Source: Amblyomma americanum (Eukaryota > Arthropoda > Arachnida > Ixodida > Ixodidae). From it: a stretch of DNA of 64,000 nt. The DNA lies in assembly GCF_052857255.1 (NCBI RefSeq), contig NW_027526486.1, positions 1,178,001 to 1,242,000 on the forward strand, written 5' to 3'. A model generated the notes under the pieces. That model was not told the DNA's origin. It worked only from the letters and a program-made list of their open reading frames with translations, and did no database searches. Position 1 is the first letter of the stretch; each line of letters opens with the position of its first letter. Made by a program: the position numbers and the translations under genes. Positions 1 through 12,439 of the stretch are shown piece after piece.

Positions 1-60
1 TCTGCTCTTCGAAGACTTGTAAAATCGATGCTCGTGAATCTCGCTAGTTTCGATCTAAAA
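1..60 (+). repeat. Partial monomer at the left edge
   Basis: The window opens inside a monomer of the GCTCTTCGAAGAC type. The first 77 bases of that unit (counting from CGATGTATCC) lie outside. Positions 6-15 are TCTTCGAAGA, a perfect 10-bp palindrome found in a subset of monomers. Confidence 0.95.
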
Positions 61-399
61 CGATGTATCCCGTTGTTTTGAGCCGGAATACAAGTTTTCG
101 CGCAGTTTTGAGAGAAAAAGTTTACACCTTTCTCTCGTGTACTCTTCGACGACTTGTAAAATCGATGCTCGTGAATCTTGCTAGTTTCGATCTAAAACGA
201 TGTATCCCGTTGTTTTGAGCCGGAATACAAGTTTTCGTGCAGTTCTGAGAGAAAAAGTTTACACCTTTCTCTCGTCTACTCTTCGACGACTTGTAAAATC
301 GATGCTCGTGAATCTTGCTAGTTTCAATTTAAAACGATGTATCCCGTTGTTTTGAGCCGGAATACAAGTTTTCGCGCAGTTCTGAGAGAAAAAGTTTGC
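61..399 (+). repeat. Ordinary satellite monomers
   Basis: About two and a half units with the common variants CGTGCAG (near 236), TTTCAATTT (near 325) and TTTGCACC (near 397). I see nothing else here. Confidence 0.9.
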
Positions 400-1740
400 A
401 CCTTTCTCTCGTCTACTCTTCGACTACTTGTAAAATTAATGCTCGTGAATCTTGCTAGTTTCAATTTAAAACGATGTATCCCGTTGTTTTGAGCCGGAAT
501 ACAAGTTTTCGCGCAGTTATGAGAGAAAAAAGTTTACACCTTTCTCTCGTGTACTCTTCGACGACTTGTAAAATCGATGCTCGTGAATCATGCTAGTTTC
601 GATCTAAAACGATGTATTCCGTTGTTTTGAGCCGGAATACAAGTTTTCGCGCAGTTCTGAGAGAAAAAGTTTACACCTTTCTCTCGTCTACTCTTCGACG
701 ACTTGTAAAATCGATGCTCGTGAATCTTGCTAGTTTCAATTTAAAACGATGTATCCCGTTGTTTTGAGCCGGAATACAAGTTTTCGCGCAGTTCTGAGAG
801 AAAAAGTTTGCACCTTTCTCTCGTCTACTCTTCGACGACTTGTAAAATCAGTGCTCGTGAATCTTGCTAGTTTCGATCTACAACGATGTATCCCGTTGTT
901 TTGAGCTGGAATAGAAGTTTTCGCGCAGTTCTGAGAGAAAAAGTTGACACCTTTCTCTCGTCTACTCTTCGAAGACTTGTAAAATCGATGCCCGTGAATC
1001 TTGCTAGTTTCGATTTAAAACGATGTATCCCGTTGTTTTGAGCCGGAATACAAGTTTTCGCGCAGTTCTGAGAGAAAAAGTTTACACCTTTCTCTCGTGT
1101 ACTCTTCGACGACTTGTAAAATCGATACTCGTGAATCATGCTAGTTTCGATCTAAAACGATGTATCCCGTTGTTTTGAGCCGGAATACAAGTTTTCGCGC
1201 AGTTCTGAGAGAAAAAGTTTACACCTTTCTCTCGTGTACTCTTCGACGACTTGTAAAATCGATACTCGTGAATTATGCTAGTTTCGATCTAAAACGATGT
1301 ATCCCGTTGTTTTGAGCCGGAATACAAGTTTTCGCGCAGTTCTGAGAGAAAAAGTTTACACCTTTCTCTCGTTTGCTCTTCGAAGACTTGTAAAATCGAT
1401 GCTCGTGAATCTTGCTAGTTTCGACCTAAAACGATGTATCCCGTTGTTTTGAGCCGGAATAAAAGTTTTCGCGCAGTTTTGAGAGAAAAAGTTTACACCA
1501 TTCTCTCGTGTACTCTTCGACGACTTGTAAAATCGATGCTCGTGAATCTTGCTAGTTTCGATCTAAAACGATGTATCCCGTTGTTTTGAGCCGGAATACA
1601 AGATTTCGTGCAGTTCTGAGAGAAAAAGTTTACACCTTTCTCTCGTCTACTCTTCGACGACTTGTAAAATCGATGCTCGTGAATCTTGCTACTTTCGATC
1701 TAAAACGATGTATCCCGATGTTTTGAGCCGGAATACAAGT
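400..1740 (+). repeat. Satellite block related to 30.7-31.9 kb
   Basis: The variant series GTTATGAG (518), TATTCCG (615), AGCTGGAATAGAAG (about 904-917), TTGACACC, TCGATTTAAAACG, TTTGCTCTTCG (1373), ACCATTCTC (1497) and CCCGATG (1714) occurs in the same order at about 30.8-31.9 kb. The local offset is 30317 at the left end and 30180 at the right end, so this copy has one extra monomer (an extra CGATACTCGTGAATTATG unit near 1260-1277). It corresponds to the right half of the 17-mer at 29847-32177. Confidence 0.75.
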
Positions 1741-2244
1741 TTTCGCGCAGTTCTGAGAGAAAAAAATTTACACCTTTCTCTCGTGTACTCTTCGACGACT
1801 TGTAAAATCGATGCTCGTGAATCATGCTAGTTTCGATCTAAAACGATGTATCCCGTTATTTTGAGCCGGAATACAAGTTTTCGCGCAGTTCTGAGAGAAA
1901 AAGTTTGCACCTTTCTCTCGTCTACTCTTCGACGACTTGTAAAATCAGTGCTCGTCAATCTTGCTAGTTTCGATCTACAACGATGTATCCCGTTGTTTTG
2001 AGCTGGAATAGAAGTTTTCGCGCAGTTCTGAGAGAAAAAGTTGACACCTTTCTCTCGTCTACTCTTCGAAGACTTGTAAAATCGATGCCCGTGAATCTTG
2101 CTAGTTTCGATTTAAAACGATGTATCCCGTTGTTTTGAGCCGGAATACAAGTTTTCGCGCAGTTCTGAGAGAAAAAGTTTACACCTTTCTCTCGTGTACT
2201 CTTCGACGACTTGTAAAATCGATACTCGTGAATCATGCTAATTT
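1741..2244 (+). repeat. Satellite monomers, partial repeat of 0.77-1.24 kb
   Basis: Together with the bases just after it, this stretch repeats the 770-1140 variant series 1097 bp (8 monomers plus 1) later: TCAGTGCTCGT, TACAACG, AGCTGGAATAGAAG, TTGACACC, TCGATTTAAAACG, CGATACTCG. The copies stop matching on both sides within about a monomer. The unit at about 1747 has a longer A tract. Confidence 0.75.
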
Positions 2245-3417
2245 CGATCTAAAACGATGTATCCCGTTGTTTTGAGCCGGAATACAAGTTTTCGCGCAGT
2301 TCTGAGAGAAAAAGTTTACACCTTTCTCTCGTCTGCTCTTCGAAGACTTGTAAAATCGATGCTCGTGAATCTTGCTAGTTTCGATCTAAAACGATGTATC
2401 CCGTTGTTTTGAGCCGGAATACAAGTTTTCGCGCAGTTTTGAGAGAAAAAGTTTACACCTTTCTGTCGTGTACTCTTCGACGACTTGTAAAATCGATGCT
2501 CGTGAATCTTGCTAGTTTCGATCTAGAACGATGTATCCCGTTGTTTTGAGCCGGAATACAAGTTTTCGCGCAGTTCTGAGAGAAAAAGTTTACACCTTTC
2601 TCTCGTGTACTCTTCGACGACTTGTAAAATTGATGCTCGTGAATCATGCTAGTTTCGATCTAAAACGATGTATACTTTTGTTTTGAGCCGGAATACAAGT
2701 TTTCGCGCAGTTCTGAGAGAAAAAGTTTACACCTTTCTCTCGTCTACTCTTCGACGACTTGTAAAATCGATGCCCGTGAATCTTGCTAGTTTCGATCTAA
2801 AACGATGTATCCCGTTGTTTTGAGCCGGAATACAAGTTTTCGCGCAGTTCTGAGAGAAAAAAGTTTACACCTTTCTCTCGTGTACTCTTCGGCGACTTGT
2901 AAAATTGATGCTCGTGAATCATGCTAGCTTTGATCTAAAACGATGTATCCCGTTGTTTTGAGCCGGAATACAAGTTTTCGCGCAGTTCTGAGAGAAAAAG
3001 TTTCCACCTTTCTCTCGTCTACTCTTCGACGAATTGTAAAATCGATGCTCGTGAATCTTGCTAGTTTCAATTTAAAACGATGTATCCCGTTGTTTTGAGC
3101 CGGAATACAAGTTTTCGCGCAGTTATGAGAGAAAAAAGTTTACACCTTTCTCTCGTGTACTCTTCGACGACTTGTAAAATCGATGCTCGTGAATCATGCT
3201 AGTTTCGATCTAAAACGATGTATTCCGTTGTTTTGAGCCGGAATACAAGTTTTCGCGCAGTTCTGAGAGAAAAAGTTTACACCTTTCTCTCGTCTACTCT
3301 TCGACGACTTGTAAAATCGATGCTCGTGAATCTTGCTAGTTTCAATTTAAAACGATGTATCCCGTTATTTTGAGCCGGAATACAAGTTTTCGCGCAGTTC
3401 TGAGAGAAAAAGTTTGC
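2245..3417 (+). repeat. Satellite block related to 29.96-31.1 kb
   Basis: Matches 29956-31111 at a constant offset of 27711. Shared rare variants are TATACTTTTG (2671), TCGGCGAC (2889), TTTCCACC (3001), GACGAATTG (3028), GTTATGAG (3121) and TATTCCG (3221). A few differences are visible in about 1.1 kb, among them CTAGAACG at 2524 and GTTATTTTG at 3364. The adjacent 17-mer copies at 30 and 32 kb show none of these. It corresponds to the left half of the 17-mer. Confidence 0.75.
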
Positions 3418-5061
3418 ACCTTTCTCTCGTCTACTCTTCGACGACTTGTAAAATCGATGCTCGTGAATCTTGCTACTTTCGATCTAAAACGATGTATCCC
3501 GTTGTTTTGAGCCGGAATACAAGTTTTCGCGCAGTTCTGAGAGAAAAAGTTTACATCTTTCTCTCGTCTACTCTTCGAAGACTTGTAAAATCGATGCCCG
3601 TGAATCTTGCTAGTTTCGATCTAAAACGATGTATCCCGTAGTTTTGAGCCGGAATACAAGTTTTCGCGCAGTTCTGAGAGAAAAAGTTTACACCTTTCTC
3701 TCGTGTACCCTTCGGCGACTTGTAAAATCGATACTCGAGAATCATGCTAGTTTCGATCTAAAACGATGTATCCCGTTGTTTTGAGCCGGAATACAAGTTT
3801 TCGCGCAGTTCTGAGAGAAAAAGTTTACACCTTTCTCTCGTCTGCTCTTCGAAGACTTGTAAAATCGATGCTCGTGAATCTTGCTAGTTTCGATCTAAAA
3901 CGATGTATCCCGTTGTTTTGAGCCGGAATACAAGTTTTCGTGCAGTTTTGAGAGAAAAAGTTTACACCTTTCTCTCGTGTACTCTTCGACGACTTGTAAA
4001 ATCGATGCTCGTGAATCTTGCTAGTTTCGATCTAAAACGATGTATCCAGTTGTTTTGAGCCGGAATACAAGTTTTCGTGCAGTTCTGAGAGAAAAAGTTT
4101 ACACCTTTCTCTCGTCTACTCTTCGACGACTTGTAAAATTGATGCTTGTGAATCTTGCTACTTTCAATCTAAAACGATGTATCCCGTTGTTTTGAGCCGG
4201 AATACAAGTTTTCGTGCAGTTCTGAGAGAAAAAGTTTACACCTTTCTCTCGTCTACTCTTCGACGACTTGTAAAATCGATGCTCGTGAATCTTGCTACTT
4301 TCGATCTAAAACGATGTATCCCGATGTTTTGAGCCGGAATACAAGTTTTCGCGCAGTTCTGAGAGAAAAAAATTTACACCTTTCTCTCGTGTACTCTTCG
4401 ACGACTTGTAAAATCGATGCTCGTGAATCATGCTAGTTTCGATCTAAAACGATGTATCCCGTTATTTTGAGCCGGAATACAAGTTTTCGCGCACTTCTGA
4501 GAGAAAAAGTTTACACCTTTCTCTCGTCTACTCTTTGACGACTTGTAAAATCGATGCTCGTGAATCTTGCTAGTTTCAATTTAAAACGATGTATCCCGTT
4601 GTTTTGAGCCGGAATACAAGTTTTCGCGCAGTTCTGAGAGAAAAAGTTTGCACCTTTCTCTCGTCTACTCTTCGACTACTTGTAAAATTAATGCTCGTGA
4701 ATCTTGCTAGTTTCGATCTACAACGATGTATCCCGTTGTTTTGAGCCAGAATACAAGTTTTCGCGCAGTTCTGAGAGAAAAAGTTTGCACCTTTCTCTCG
4801 TCTACTCTTCGACTACTTGTAAAATCAATGCTCGTGAATCTTGCTAGTTTCGATCTATAACGATGTATCCCGTTGTTTTGAGCCAGAATACAAGTTTTCG
4901 CGCAGTTCTGAGAGAAAAAGTTTACATCTTTTTCTCGTCTACTCTTCGAAGACTTGTAAAATCGATTCTCGTGAATCTTGCTATTTTTGACCTAAAACGA
5001 TGTATCCCGTTTTTTGAGCCGGTATACAAGTTTTCGCGCAGTTCTGAGAGAAAAAGTTTAC
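3418..5061 (+). repeat. 12-mer block, copy 1 (1644 bp)
   Basis: First of an alternating series with period 1644, 1370, 1644. Its first 796 bp (3418-4213) recur at 5062, 6432 and 8076, and less exactly near 11501 and 14241. Diagnostic variants are CCCGTAG (3637), TACCCTTCGGCGAC (about 3706) and ACTCGAGAATC. The full stretch 3418-5995 repeats 3014 bp (22 monomers) downstream. A + strand reading frame of 140 codons (4863-5285) crosses the right edge; it exists only because a T tract near 5009 has six T instead of seven. I do not regard it as a gene. Confidence 0.85.
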
Positions 5062-6431
5062 ACCTTTCTCTCGTCTACTCTTCGACGACTTGTAAAATCG
5101 ATGCTCGTGAATCTTGCTACTTTCGATCTAAAACGATGTATCCCGTTGTTTTGAGCCGGAATACAAGTTTTCGCGCAGTTCTGAGAGAAAAAGTTTACAT
5201 CTTTCTCTCGTCTACTCTTCGAAGACTTGTAAAATCGATGCCCGTGAATCTTGCTAGTTTCGATCTAAAACGATGTATCCCGTAGTTTTGAGCCGGAATA
5301 CAAGTTTTCGCGCAGTTCTGAGAGAAAAAGTTTACACCTTTCTCTCGTGTACCCTTCGGCGACTTGTAAAATCGATACTCGAGAATCATGCTAGTTTCGA
5401 TCTAAAACGATGTATCCCGTTGTTTTGAGCCGGAATACAAGTTTTCGCGCAGTTCTGAGAGAAAAAGTTTACACCTTTCTCTCGTCTGCTCTTCGAAGAC
5501 TTGTAAAATCGATGCTCGTGAATCTTGCTAGTTTCGATCTAAAACGATGTATCCCGTTGTTTTGAGCCGGAATACAAGTTTTCGTGCAGTTTTGAGAGAA
5601 AAAGTTTACACCTTTCTCTCGTGTACTCTTCGACGACTTGTAAAATCGATGCTCGTGAATCTTGCTAGTTTCGATCTAAAACGATGTATCCAGTTGTTTT
5701 GAGCCGGAATACAAGTTTTCGTGCAGTTCTGAGAGAAAAAGTTTACACCTTTCTCTCGTCTACTCTTCGACGACTTGTAAAATTGATGCTTGTGAATCTT
5801 GCTACTTTCAATCTAAAACGATGTATCCCGTTGTTTTGAGCCGGAATACAAGTTTTCGCGCAGTTCTGAGAGAAAGAGTTTACACCTTTTTCTCGTGTAC
5901 TCTTCGACGACTTCTAAAATCGATGCTCGTAAATCTTGCTAGTTTCGATCTAAAACGATGTATCCCGTTGTTTTGAGCCGGAATACAAGTTTTCGCGCAG
6001 TTCTGAGAGAAAAAGTTTGCACCTTTCTCTCGTCTACTCTTCGACTACTTGTAAAATTAATGCTCGTGAATCTTGCTAGTTTTGATCTACAACGATGTAT
6101 CCCGTTGTTTTGAGCCAGAATACAAGTTTTCGCGCAGTTCTGAGAGAAAAAGTTTGCACCTTTCTCTCGTCTACTCTTCGACTACTTGTAAAATCAATGC
6201 TCGTGAATCTTGCTAGTTTCGATCTATAACGATGTATCCCGTTGTTTTGAGCCAGAATACAAGTTTTCGCGCAGTTCTGAGAGAAAAAGTTTACATCTTT
6301 TTCTCGTCTACTCTTCGAAGACTTGTAAAATCGATTCTCGTGAATCTTGCTAGTTTTGACCTAAAACGATGTATCCCGTTTTTTTGAGCCGGTATACAAG
6401 TTTTCGCGCAGTTCTGAGAGAAAAAGTTTAC
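5062..6431 (+). repeat. 10-mer block, copy 2 (1370 bp)
   Basis: Begins with the same 796-bp segment as the 12-mer blocks, then continues with two different monomers marked by GAGAGAAAGAG (5868) and CTTCTAAAATCG (about 5911). It rejoins the 12-mer series at about 5990, which matches 4620. Relative to the 12-mer it lacks two monomers net. Its T tract near 6376 has seven T, which puts a TGA in the frame that is open in the 12-mer copies. Confidence 0.85.
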
Positions 6432-8075
6432 ACCTTTCTCTCGTCTACTCTTCGACGACTTGTAAAATCGATGCTCGTGAATCTTGCTACTTTCGATCTA
6501 AAACGATGTATCCCGTTGTTTTGAGCCGGAATACAAGTTTTCGCGCAGTTCTGAGAGAAAAAGTTTACATCTTTCTCTCGTCTACTCTTCGAAGACTTGT
6601 AAAATCGATGCCCGTGAATCTTGCTAGTTTCGATCTAAAACGATGTATCCCGTAGTTTTGAGCCGGAATACAAGTTTTCGCGCAGTTCTGAGAGAAAAAG
6701 TTTACACCTTTCTCTCGTGTACCCTTCGGCGACTTGTAAAATCGATACTCGAGAATCATGCTAGTTTCGATCTAAAACGATGTATCCCGTTGTTTTGAGC
6801 CGGAATACAAGTTTTCGCGCAGTTCTGAGAGAAAAAGTTTACACCTTTCTCTCGTCTGCTCTTCGAAGACTTGTAAAATCGATGCTCGTGAATCTTGCTA
6901 GTTTCGATCTAAAACGATGTATCCCGTTGTTTTGAGCCGGAATACAAGTTTTCGTGCAGTTTTGAGAGAAAAAGTTTACACCTTTCTCTCGTGTACTCTT
7001 CGACGACTTGTAAAATCGATGCTCGTGAATCTTGCTAGTTTCGATCTAAAACGATGTATCCAGTTGTTTTGAGCCGGAATACAAGTTTTCGTGCAGTTCT
7101 GAGAGAAAAAGTTTACACCTTTCTCTCGTCTACTCTTCGACGACTTGTAAAATTGATGCTTGTGAATCTTGCTACTTTCAATCTAAAACGATGTATCCCG
7201 TTGTTTTGAGCCGGAATACAAGTTTTCGTGCAGTTCTGAGAGAAAAAGTTTACACCTTTCTCTCGTCTACTCTTCGACGACTTGTAAAATCGATGCTCGT
7301 GAATCTTGCTACTTTCGATCTAAAACGATGTATCCCGATGTTTTGAGCCGGAATACAAGTTTTCGCGCAGTTCTGAGAGAAAAAAATTTACACCTTTCTC
7401 TCGTGTACTCTTCGACGACTTGTAAAATCGATGCTCGTGAATCATGCTAGTTTCGATCTAAAACGATGTATCCCGTTATTTTGAGCCGGAATACAAGTTT
7501 TCGCGCACTTCTGAGAGAAAAAGTTTACACCTTTCTCTCGTCTACTCTTTGACGACTTGTAAAATCGATGCTCGTGAATCTTGCTAGTTTCAATTTAAAA
7601 CGATGTATCCCGTTGTTTTGAGCCGGAATACAAGTTTTCGCGCAGTTCTGAGAGAAAAAGTTTGCACCTTTCTCTCGTCTACTCTTCGACTACTTGTAAA
7701 ATTAATGCTCGTGAATCTTGCTAGTTTCGATCTACAACGATGTATCCCGTTGTTTTGAGCCAGAATACAAGTTTTCGCGCAGTTCTGAGAGAAAAAGTTT
7801 GCACCTTTCTCTCGTCTACTCTTCGACTACTTGTAAAATCAATGCTCGTGAATCTTGCTAGTTTCGATCTATAACGATGTATCCCGTTGTTTTGAGCCAG
7901 AATACAAGTTTTCGCGCAGTTCTGAGAGAAAAAGTTTACATCTTTTTCTCGTCTACTCTTCGAAGACTTGTAAAATCGATTCTCGTGAATCTTGCTATTT
8001 TTGACCTAAAACGATGTATCCCGTTTTTTGAGCCGGTATACAAGTTTTCGCGCAGTTCTGAGAGAAAAAGTTTAC
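6432..8075 (+). repeat. 12-mer block, copy 3 (1644 bp)
   Basis: Copy of 3418-5061 at an offset of 3014, nearly identical where compared: CCCGTAG, TCGGCGAC, ATCCAGTTG, the long A tract at about 7383, CGCACTTCTG at 7504 and the six-T tract near 8023. The 140-codon frame reappears at 7877-8299, as expected from copying. Confidence 0.85.
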
Positions 8076-9009
8076 ACCTTTCTCTCGTCTACTCTTCGAC
8101 GACTTGTAAAATCGATGCTCGTGAATCTTGCTACTTTCGATCTAAAACGATGTATCCCGTTGTTTTGAGCCGGAATACAAGTTTTCGCGCAGTTCTGAGA
8201 GAAAAAGTTTACATCTTTCTCTCGTCTACTCTTCGAAGACTTGTAAAATCGATGCCCGTGAATCTTGCTAGTTTCGATCTAAAACGATGTATCCCGTAGT
8301 TTTGAGCCGGAATACAAGTTTTCGCGCAGTTCTGAGAGAAAAAGTTTACACCTTTCTCTCGTGTACCCTTCGGCGACTTGTAAAATCGATACTCGAGAAT
8401 CATGCTAGTTTCGATCTAAAACGATGTATCCCGTTGTTTTGAGCCGGAATACAAGTTTTCGCGCAGTTCTGAGAGAAAAAGTTTACACCTTTCTCTCGTC
8501 TGCTCTTCGAAGACTTGTAAAATCGATGCTCGTGAATCTTGCTAGTTTCGATCTAAAACGATGTATCGCGTTGTTTTGAGCCGGAATACAAGTTTTCGTG
8601 CAGTTTTGAGAGAAAACGTTTACACCTTTCTCTCGTGTACTCTTCGACGACTTGTAAAATCGATGCTCGTGAATCTTGCTAGTTTCGATCTAAAACGATG
8701 TATCCAGTTGTTTTGAGCCGGAATACAAGTTTTCGTGCAGTTCTGAGAGAAAAAGTTTACACCTTTCTCTCGTCTACTCTTCGACGACTTGTAAAATTGA
8801 TGCTTGTGAATCTTGCTACTTTCAATCTAAAACGATGTATCCCGTTGTTTTGAGCCGGAATACAAGTTTTCGCGCAGTTCTGAGAGAAAGAGTTTACACC
8901 TTTTTCTCGTGTACTCTTCGACGACTTCTAAAATCGATGCTCGTAAATCTTGCTAGTTTCGATCTAAAACGATGTATCCCGTTGTTTTGAGCCGGAATAC
9001 AAGTTTTCG
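8076..9009 (+). repeat. Start of a further block, copy 4 (partial)
   Basis: Matches 5062-5995 at an offset of 3014, including GAGAGAAAGAG (8882) and CTTCTAAAATCG, with rare differences such as ATCGCG at 8566 in place of ATCCCG. The match ends at about 9009, where this copy continues with AAAAAATTTACACC instead of the AAAAAGTTTGCACC of the upstream copy. Confidence 0.8.
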
Positions 9010-11500
9010 CGAAGTTCTGAGAGAAAAAATTTACACCTTTCTCTCGTCTACTCTTCGAAGACTTGTAAAATCGATGCTCGTGAATCTTGCTAGTTTCGAT
9101 CTAAGACGATGTATCCCGTTTTTTTGAGCCGGAATACAAGTTTTCGCGCAGTTCTGAGAGAAAAAGTTTACACCTTTCTCTCGTGTACTCTTCGACGACT
9201 TGTAAAATCGATGCTCGTGAATCTTGCTAGTTTCGATCTAAAACGATGTATCCCGTTGTTTTGAGCCGGAATACAAGTTTTCGCGCAGTTTTGAGAGAAA
9301 AAGTTTACACCATTCTCTCGTGTACTCTTCGACGACTTGTAAAATCGATGCTCGTGAATCTTGCTAGTTTCGATCTAAAACGATGTATCCCGTTGTTTTG
9401 AGCCGGAATACAAGTTTTCGTGCAGTTCTGAGAGAAAAAGTTTACACCTTTCTCTCGTCTACTCTTCGACGACTTGTAAAATCGATACTCGAGAATCATG
9501 CTAGTTTCGATCTAAAACGATGTATCCCGTTGTTTTGAGCCGGAATACAAGTTTTCGCGCAGTTCTGAGAGAAAACGTTTACACCTTTCTCTCGTCTACT
9601 CTTCGACGACTTGTAAAATCGATGCTCGTGAATCTTGCTAGTTTCGATCTAAAACGATGTATCCCGTTTTTTTGAGCCGGTATACAAGCTTTCGCGCAGT
9701 TCTGAGAGAAAACTTTTACACCTTTCTCTCGTCTACTCTTTGACGACTTGTAAAATCGATGCTCGTGAATCTTGCTAGTTTCAATTTAAAACGATGTATC
9801 CCGTTGTTTTGAGCCGGAATACAAGTTTTCGCGCAGTTCTGAGAGAAAAAGTTTGCACCTTTCTCTCGTGTACTCTTCGACTACTTGTAAAATTAATGCT
9901 CGTGAATCTTGCTAGTTTCGATCTACAACGATGTATCCCGTTGTTTTGAGCCAGAATACAAGTTTTCGCGCAGTTCTGAGAGAAAACGTTTACACCTTTC
10001 TCTCGTCTACTCTTCGACGACTTGTAAAATCGATGCTCGTGAATCTTGCTAGTTTCGATCTAAAACGATGTATCCCGTTGTTTTGAGCCAGAATACAAGT
10101 TTTCGCGCAGTTCTGAGAGAAAAAGTTTACACCTTTCTCTCGTCTACTCTTCGACGACTTGTAAAATCGATGCCCGTGAATCTTGCTAGTTTCGATTTAA
10201 AACGATGTATCCCGTTGTTTTGAGCCGGAATACAAGTTTTCGCGCAGTTTTGAGAGAAAAAGTTTACACCTTTCTGTCGTGTACTCTTCGACGACTTGTA
10301 AAATCGATGCTCGTGAATCTTGCTAGTTTCGATCTAAAACGATGTATCCCGTTGTTTTGAGCCGGAATACAAGTTTTCGCGCAGTTCTGAGAGAAAAAGT
10401 TTACACCTTTCTCTCGTGTACTCTTCGACGACTTGTAAAATCGATACTCGTGAATCATGCTAATTTCGATCTAAAACGATGTATCCCGTTGTTTTGAGCC
10501 GGAATACAAGTTTTCGCGCAGTTCTGAGAGAAAAAGTTTACACCTTTCTCTCGTCTGCTCTTCGAAGACTTGTAAAATCGATGCTCGTGCATCTTGCTAG
10601 TTTCGATCTAAAACGATGTATCCCGTTGTTTTGAGCCGGAATACAAGTTTTCGCGCAGTTTTGAGAGAAAAAGTTTACACCTTTCTGTCGTGTACTCTTC
10701 GACGACTTGTAAAATCGATGCTCGTGAATCTTGCTAGTTTCGATCTAAAACGATGTATCCCGTTGTTTTGAGCCGGAATACAAGTTTTCGCGCAGTTCTG
10801 AGAGAAAAAGTTTACACCTTTTTTTCGTCTACTCTTCGAAGACTTGTAAAATCGATGCCCGTGAATCTTGCTAGTTTCGATCTAAAACGATGTATCCCGT
10901 TGTTTTGAGCCGGAATACAAGTTTTCGCGCAGTTCTGAGAGAAAAAGTTTACACCTTTCTCTCGTGTACTCTTCGACGACTTGTAAAATCGATACTCGAG
11001 AATCATGCTAGTTTCGATCTAAAACGATGTATCCCGTTGTTTTGAGCCGGAATACAAGTTTTCGCGCAGTTCTGAGAGAAAAAGTTTACACCTTTCTCTC
11101 GTCTACTCTTCGACGACTTGTAAAATCGATGCTCGTGAATCTTGCTAGTTTCAATTTAAAACGATGTATCCCGTTGTTTTGAGCCGGAATACAAGTTTTC
11201 GCGCAGTTCTGAGAGAAAAAGTTTGCACCTTTCTCTCGTCTACTCTTCGACTACTTGTAAAATCAATGCTCGTGAATCTTGCTAGTTTCGATCTACAACG
11301 ATGTATCCCGTTGTTTTGAGCTAGAATACAAGTTTTCGCGCAGTTCTGAGAGAAAAAGTTTACATCTTTTTCTCGTCTACTCTTCGAAGACTTGTAAAAT
11401 CGATTCTCGTGAATCTTGCTAGTTTTGACCTAAAACGATGTATCCCGTTTTTTTGAGCCGGTATACAAGTTTTCGCGCAGTTCTGAGAGAAAAAGTTTAC
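9010..11500 (+). repeat. Mixed satellite monomers without a clear local period
   Basis: About 18 units assembled from variants seen elsewhere: TAAGACG (9104), seven-T tracts with GGTATACAAG (about 9665), CAAGCTTTCG (9685), AAACTTTTACACC (9711) and TTTCTGTCGTG (10272 and 10683). I see no block repeated in place. From about 11094 it becomes the lead-in to a further copy of the 3.4-9 kb family. Confidence 0.8.
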
Positions 11501-12439
11501 ACCTTTCTCTCGTCTACTCTTCGACGACTTGTAAAATCGATGCTCGTGAATCTTGCTACTTTCAATCTAAAACGATGTATCCCGTTGTTTTGAGCCGGAA
11601 TACAAGTTTTCGCGCAGTTCTGAGAGAAAAAGTTTACACCTTTCTCTCGTCTACTCTTCGAAGACTTGTAAAATCGATGCCCGTGAATCTTGCTAGTTTC
11701 GATCTAAAACGATGTATCCCGTAGTTTTGAGCCGGAATACAAGTTTTCGCGCAGTTCTGAGAGAAAAAGTTTACACCTTTCTCTCGTGTACCCTTCGGCG
11801 ACTTGTAAAATCGATACTCGAGAATCATGCTAGTTTCGATCTAAAACGATGTATCCCGTTGTTTTGAGCCGGAATACAAGTTTTCGCGCAGTTCTGAGAG
11901 AAAAAGTTTACACCTTTCTCTCGTCTGCTCTTCGAAGACTTGTAAAATCGATGCTCGTGAATCTTGCTAGTTTCGATCTAAATCGATGTATCCCGTTGTT
12001 TTGAGCCGGAATACAAGTTTTCGCGCAGTTTTGAGAGAAAAAGTTTACACCTTTCTCTCGTGTACTCTTCGACGACTTGTAAAATCGATGCTCGTGAATC
12101 TTGCTAGTTTCGATTTAAAACGATGTATCCAGTTGTTTTGAGCCGGAATACAAGTTTTCGTGCAGTTCTGAGAGAAAAAGTTTACACCTTTCTCTCGTCT
12201 ACTCTTCGACGACTTGTAAAATCGATGCTCGTGAATCTTGCTACTTTCAATCTAAAACGATGTATCCCGTTGTTTTGAGCCGGAATACAAGTTTTCGCGC
12301 AGTTCTGAGAGAAAGAGTTTACACCTTTTTCTCGTGTACTCTTCGACGACTTCTAAAATCGATGCTCGTAAATCTTGCTAGTTTCGATCTAAAACGATGT
12401 ATCCCGTTGTTTTGAGCCGGAATACAAGTTTTCGCGAAG
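11501..12439 (+). repeat. Distant copy of the 3.4-9 kb block
   Basis: Offset 8083 (59 monomers) from 3418. It keeps CCCGTAG (11719), TACCCTTCGGCGAC, ATCCAGTTG (12126), GAGAGAAAGAG (12309) and CTTCTAAAATCG. Private differences such as TTTCAATC at 11563 and AAATCGATG at 11980 show that it is older than the four near-identical copies. Another partial copy lies at about 14241-15030. Confidence 0.75.
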
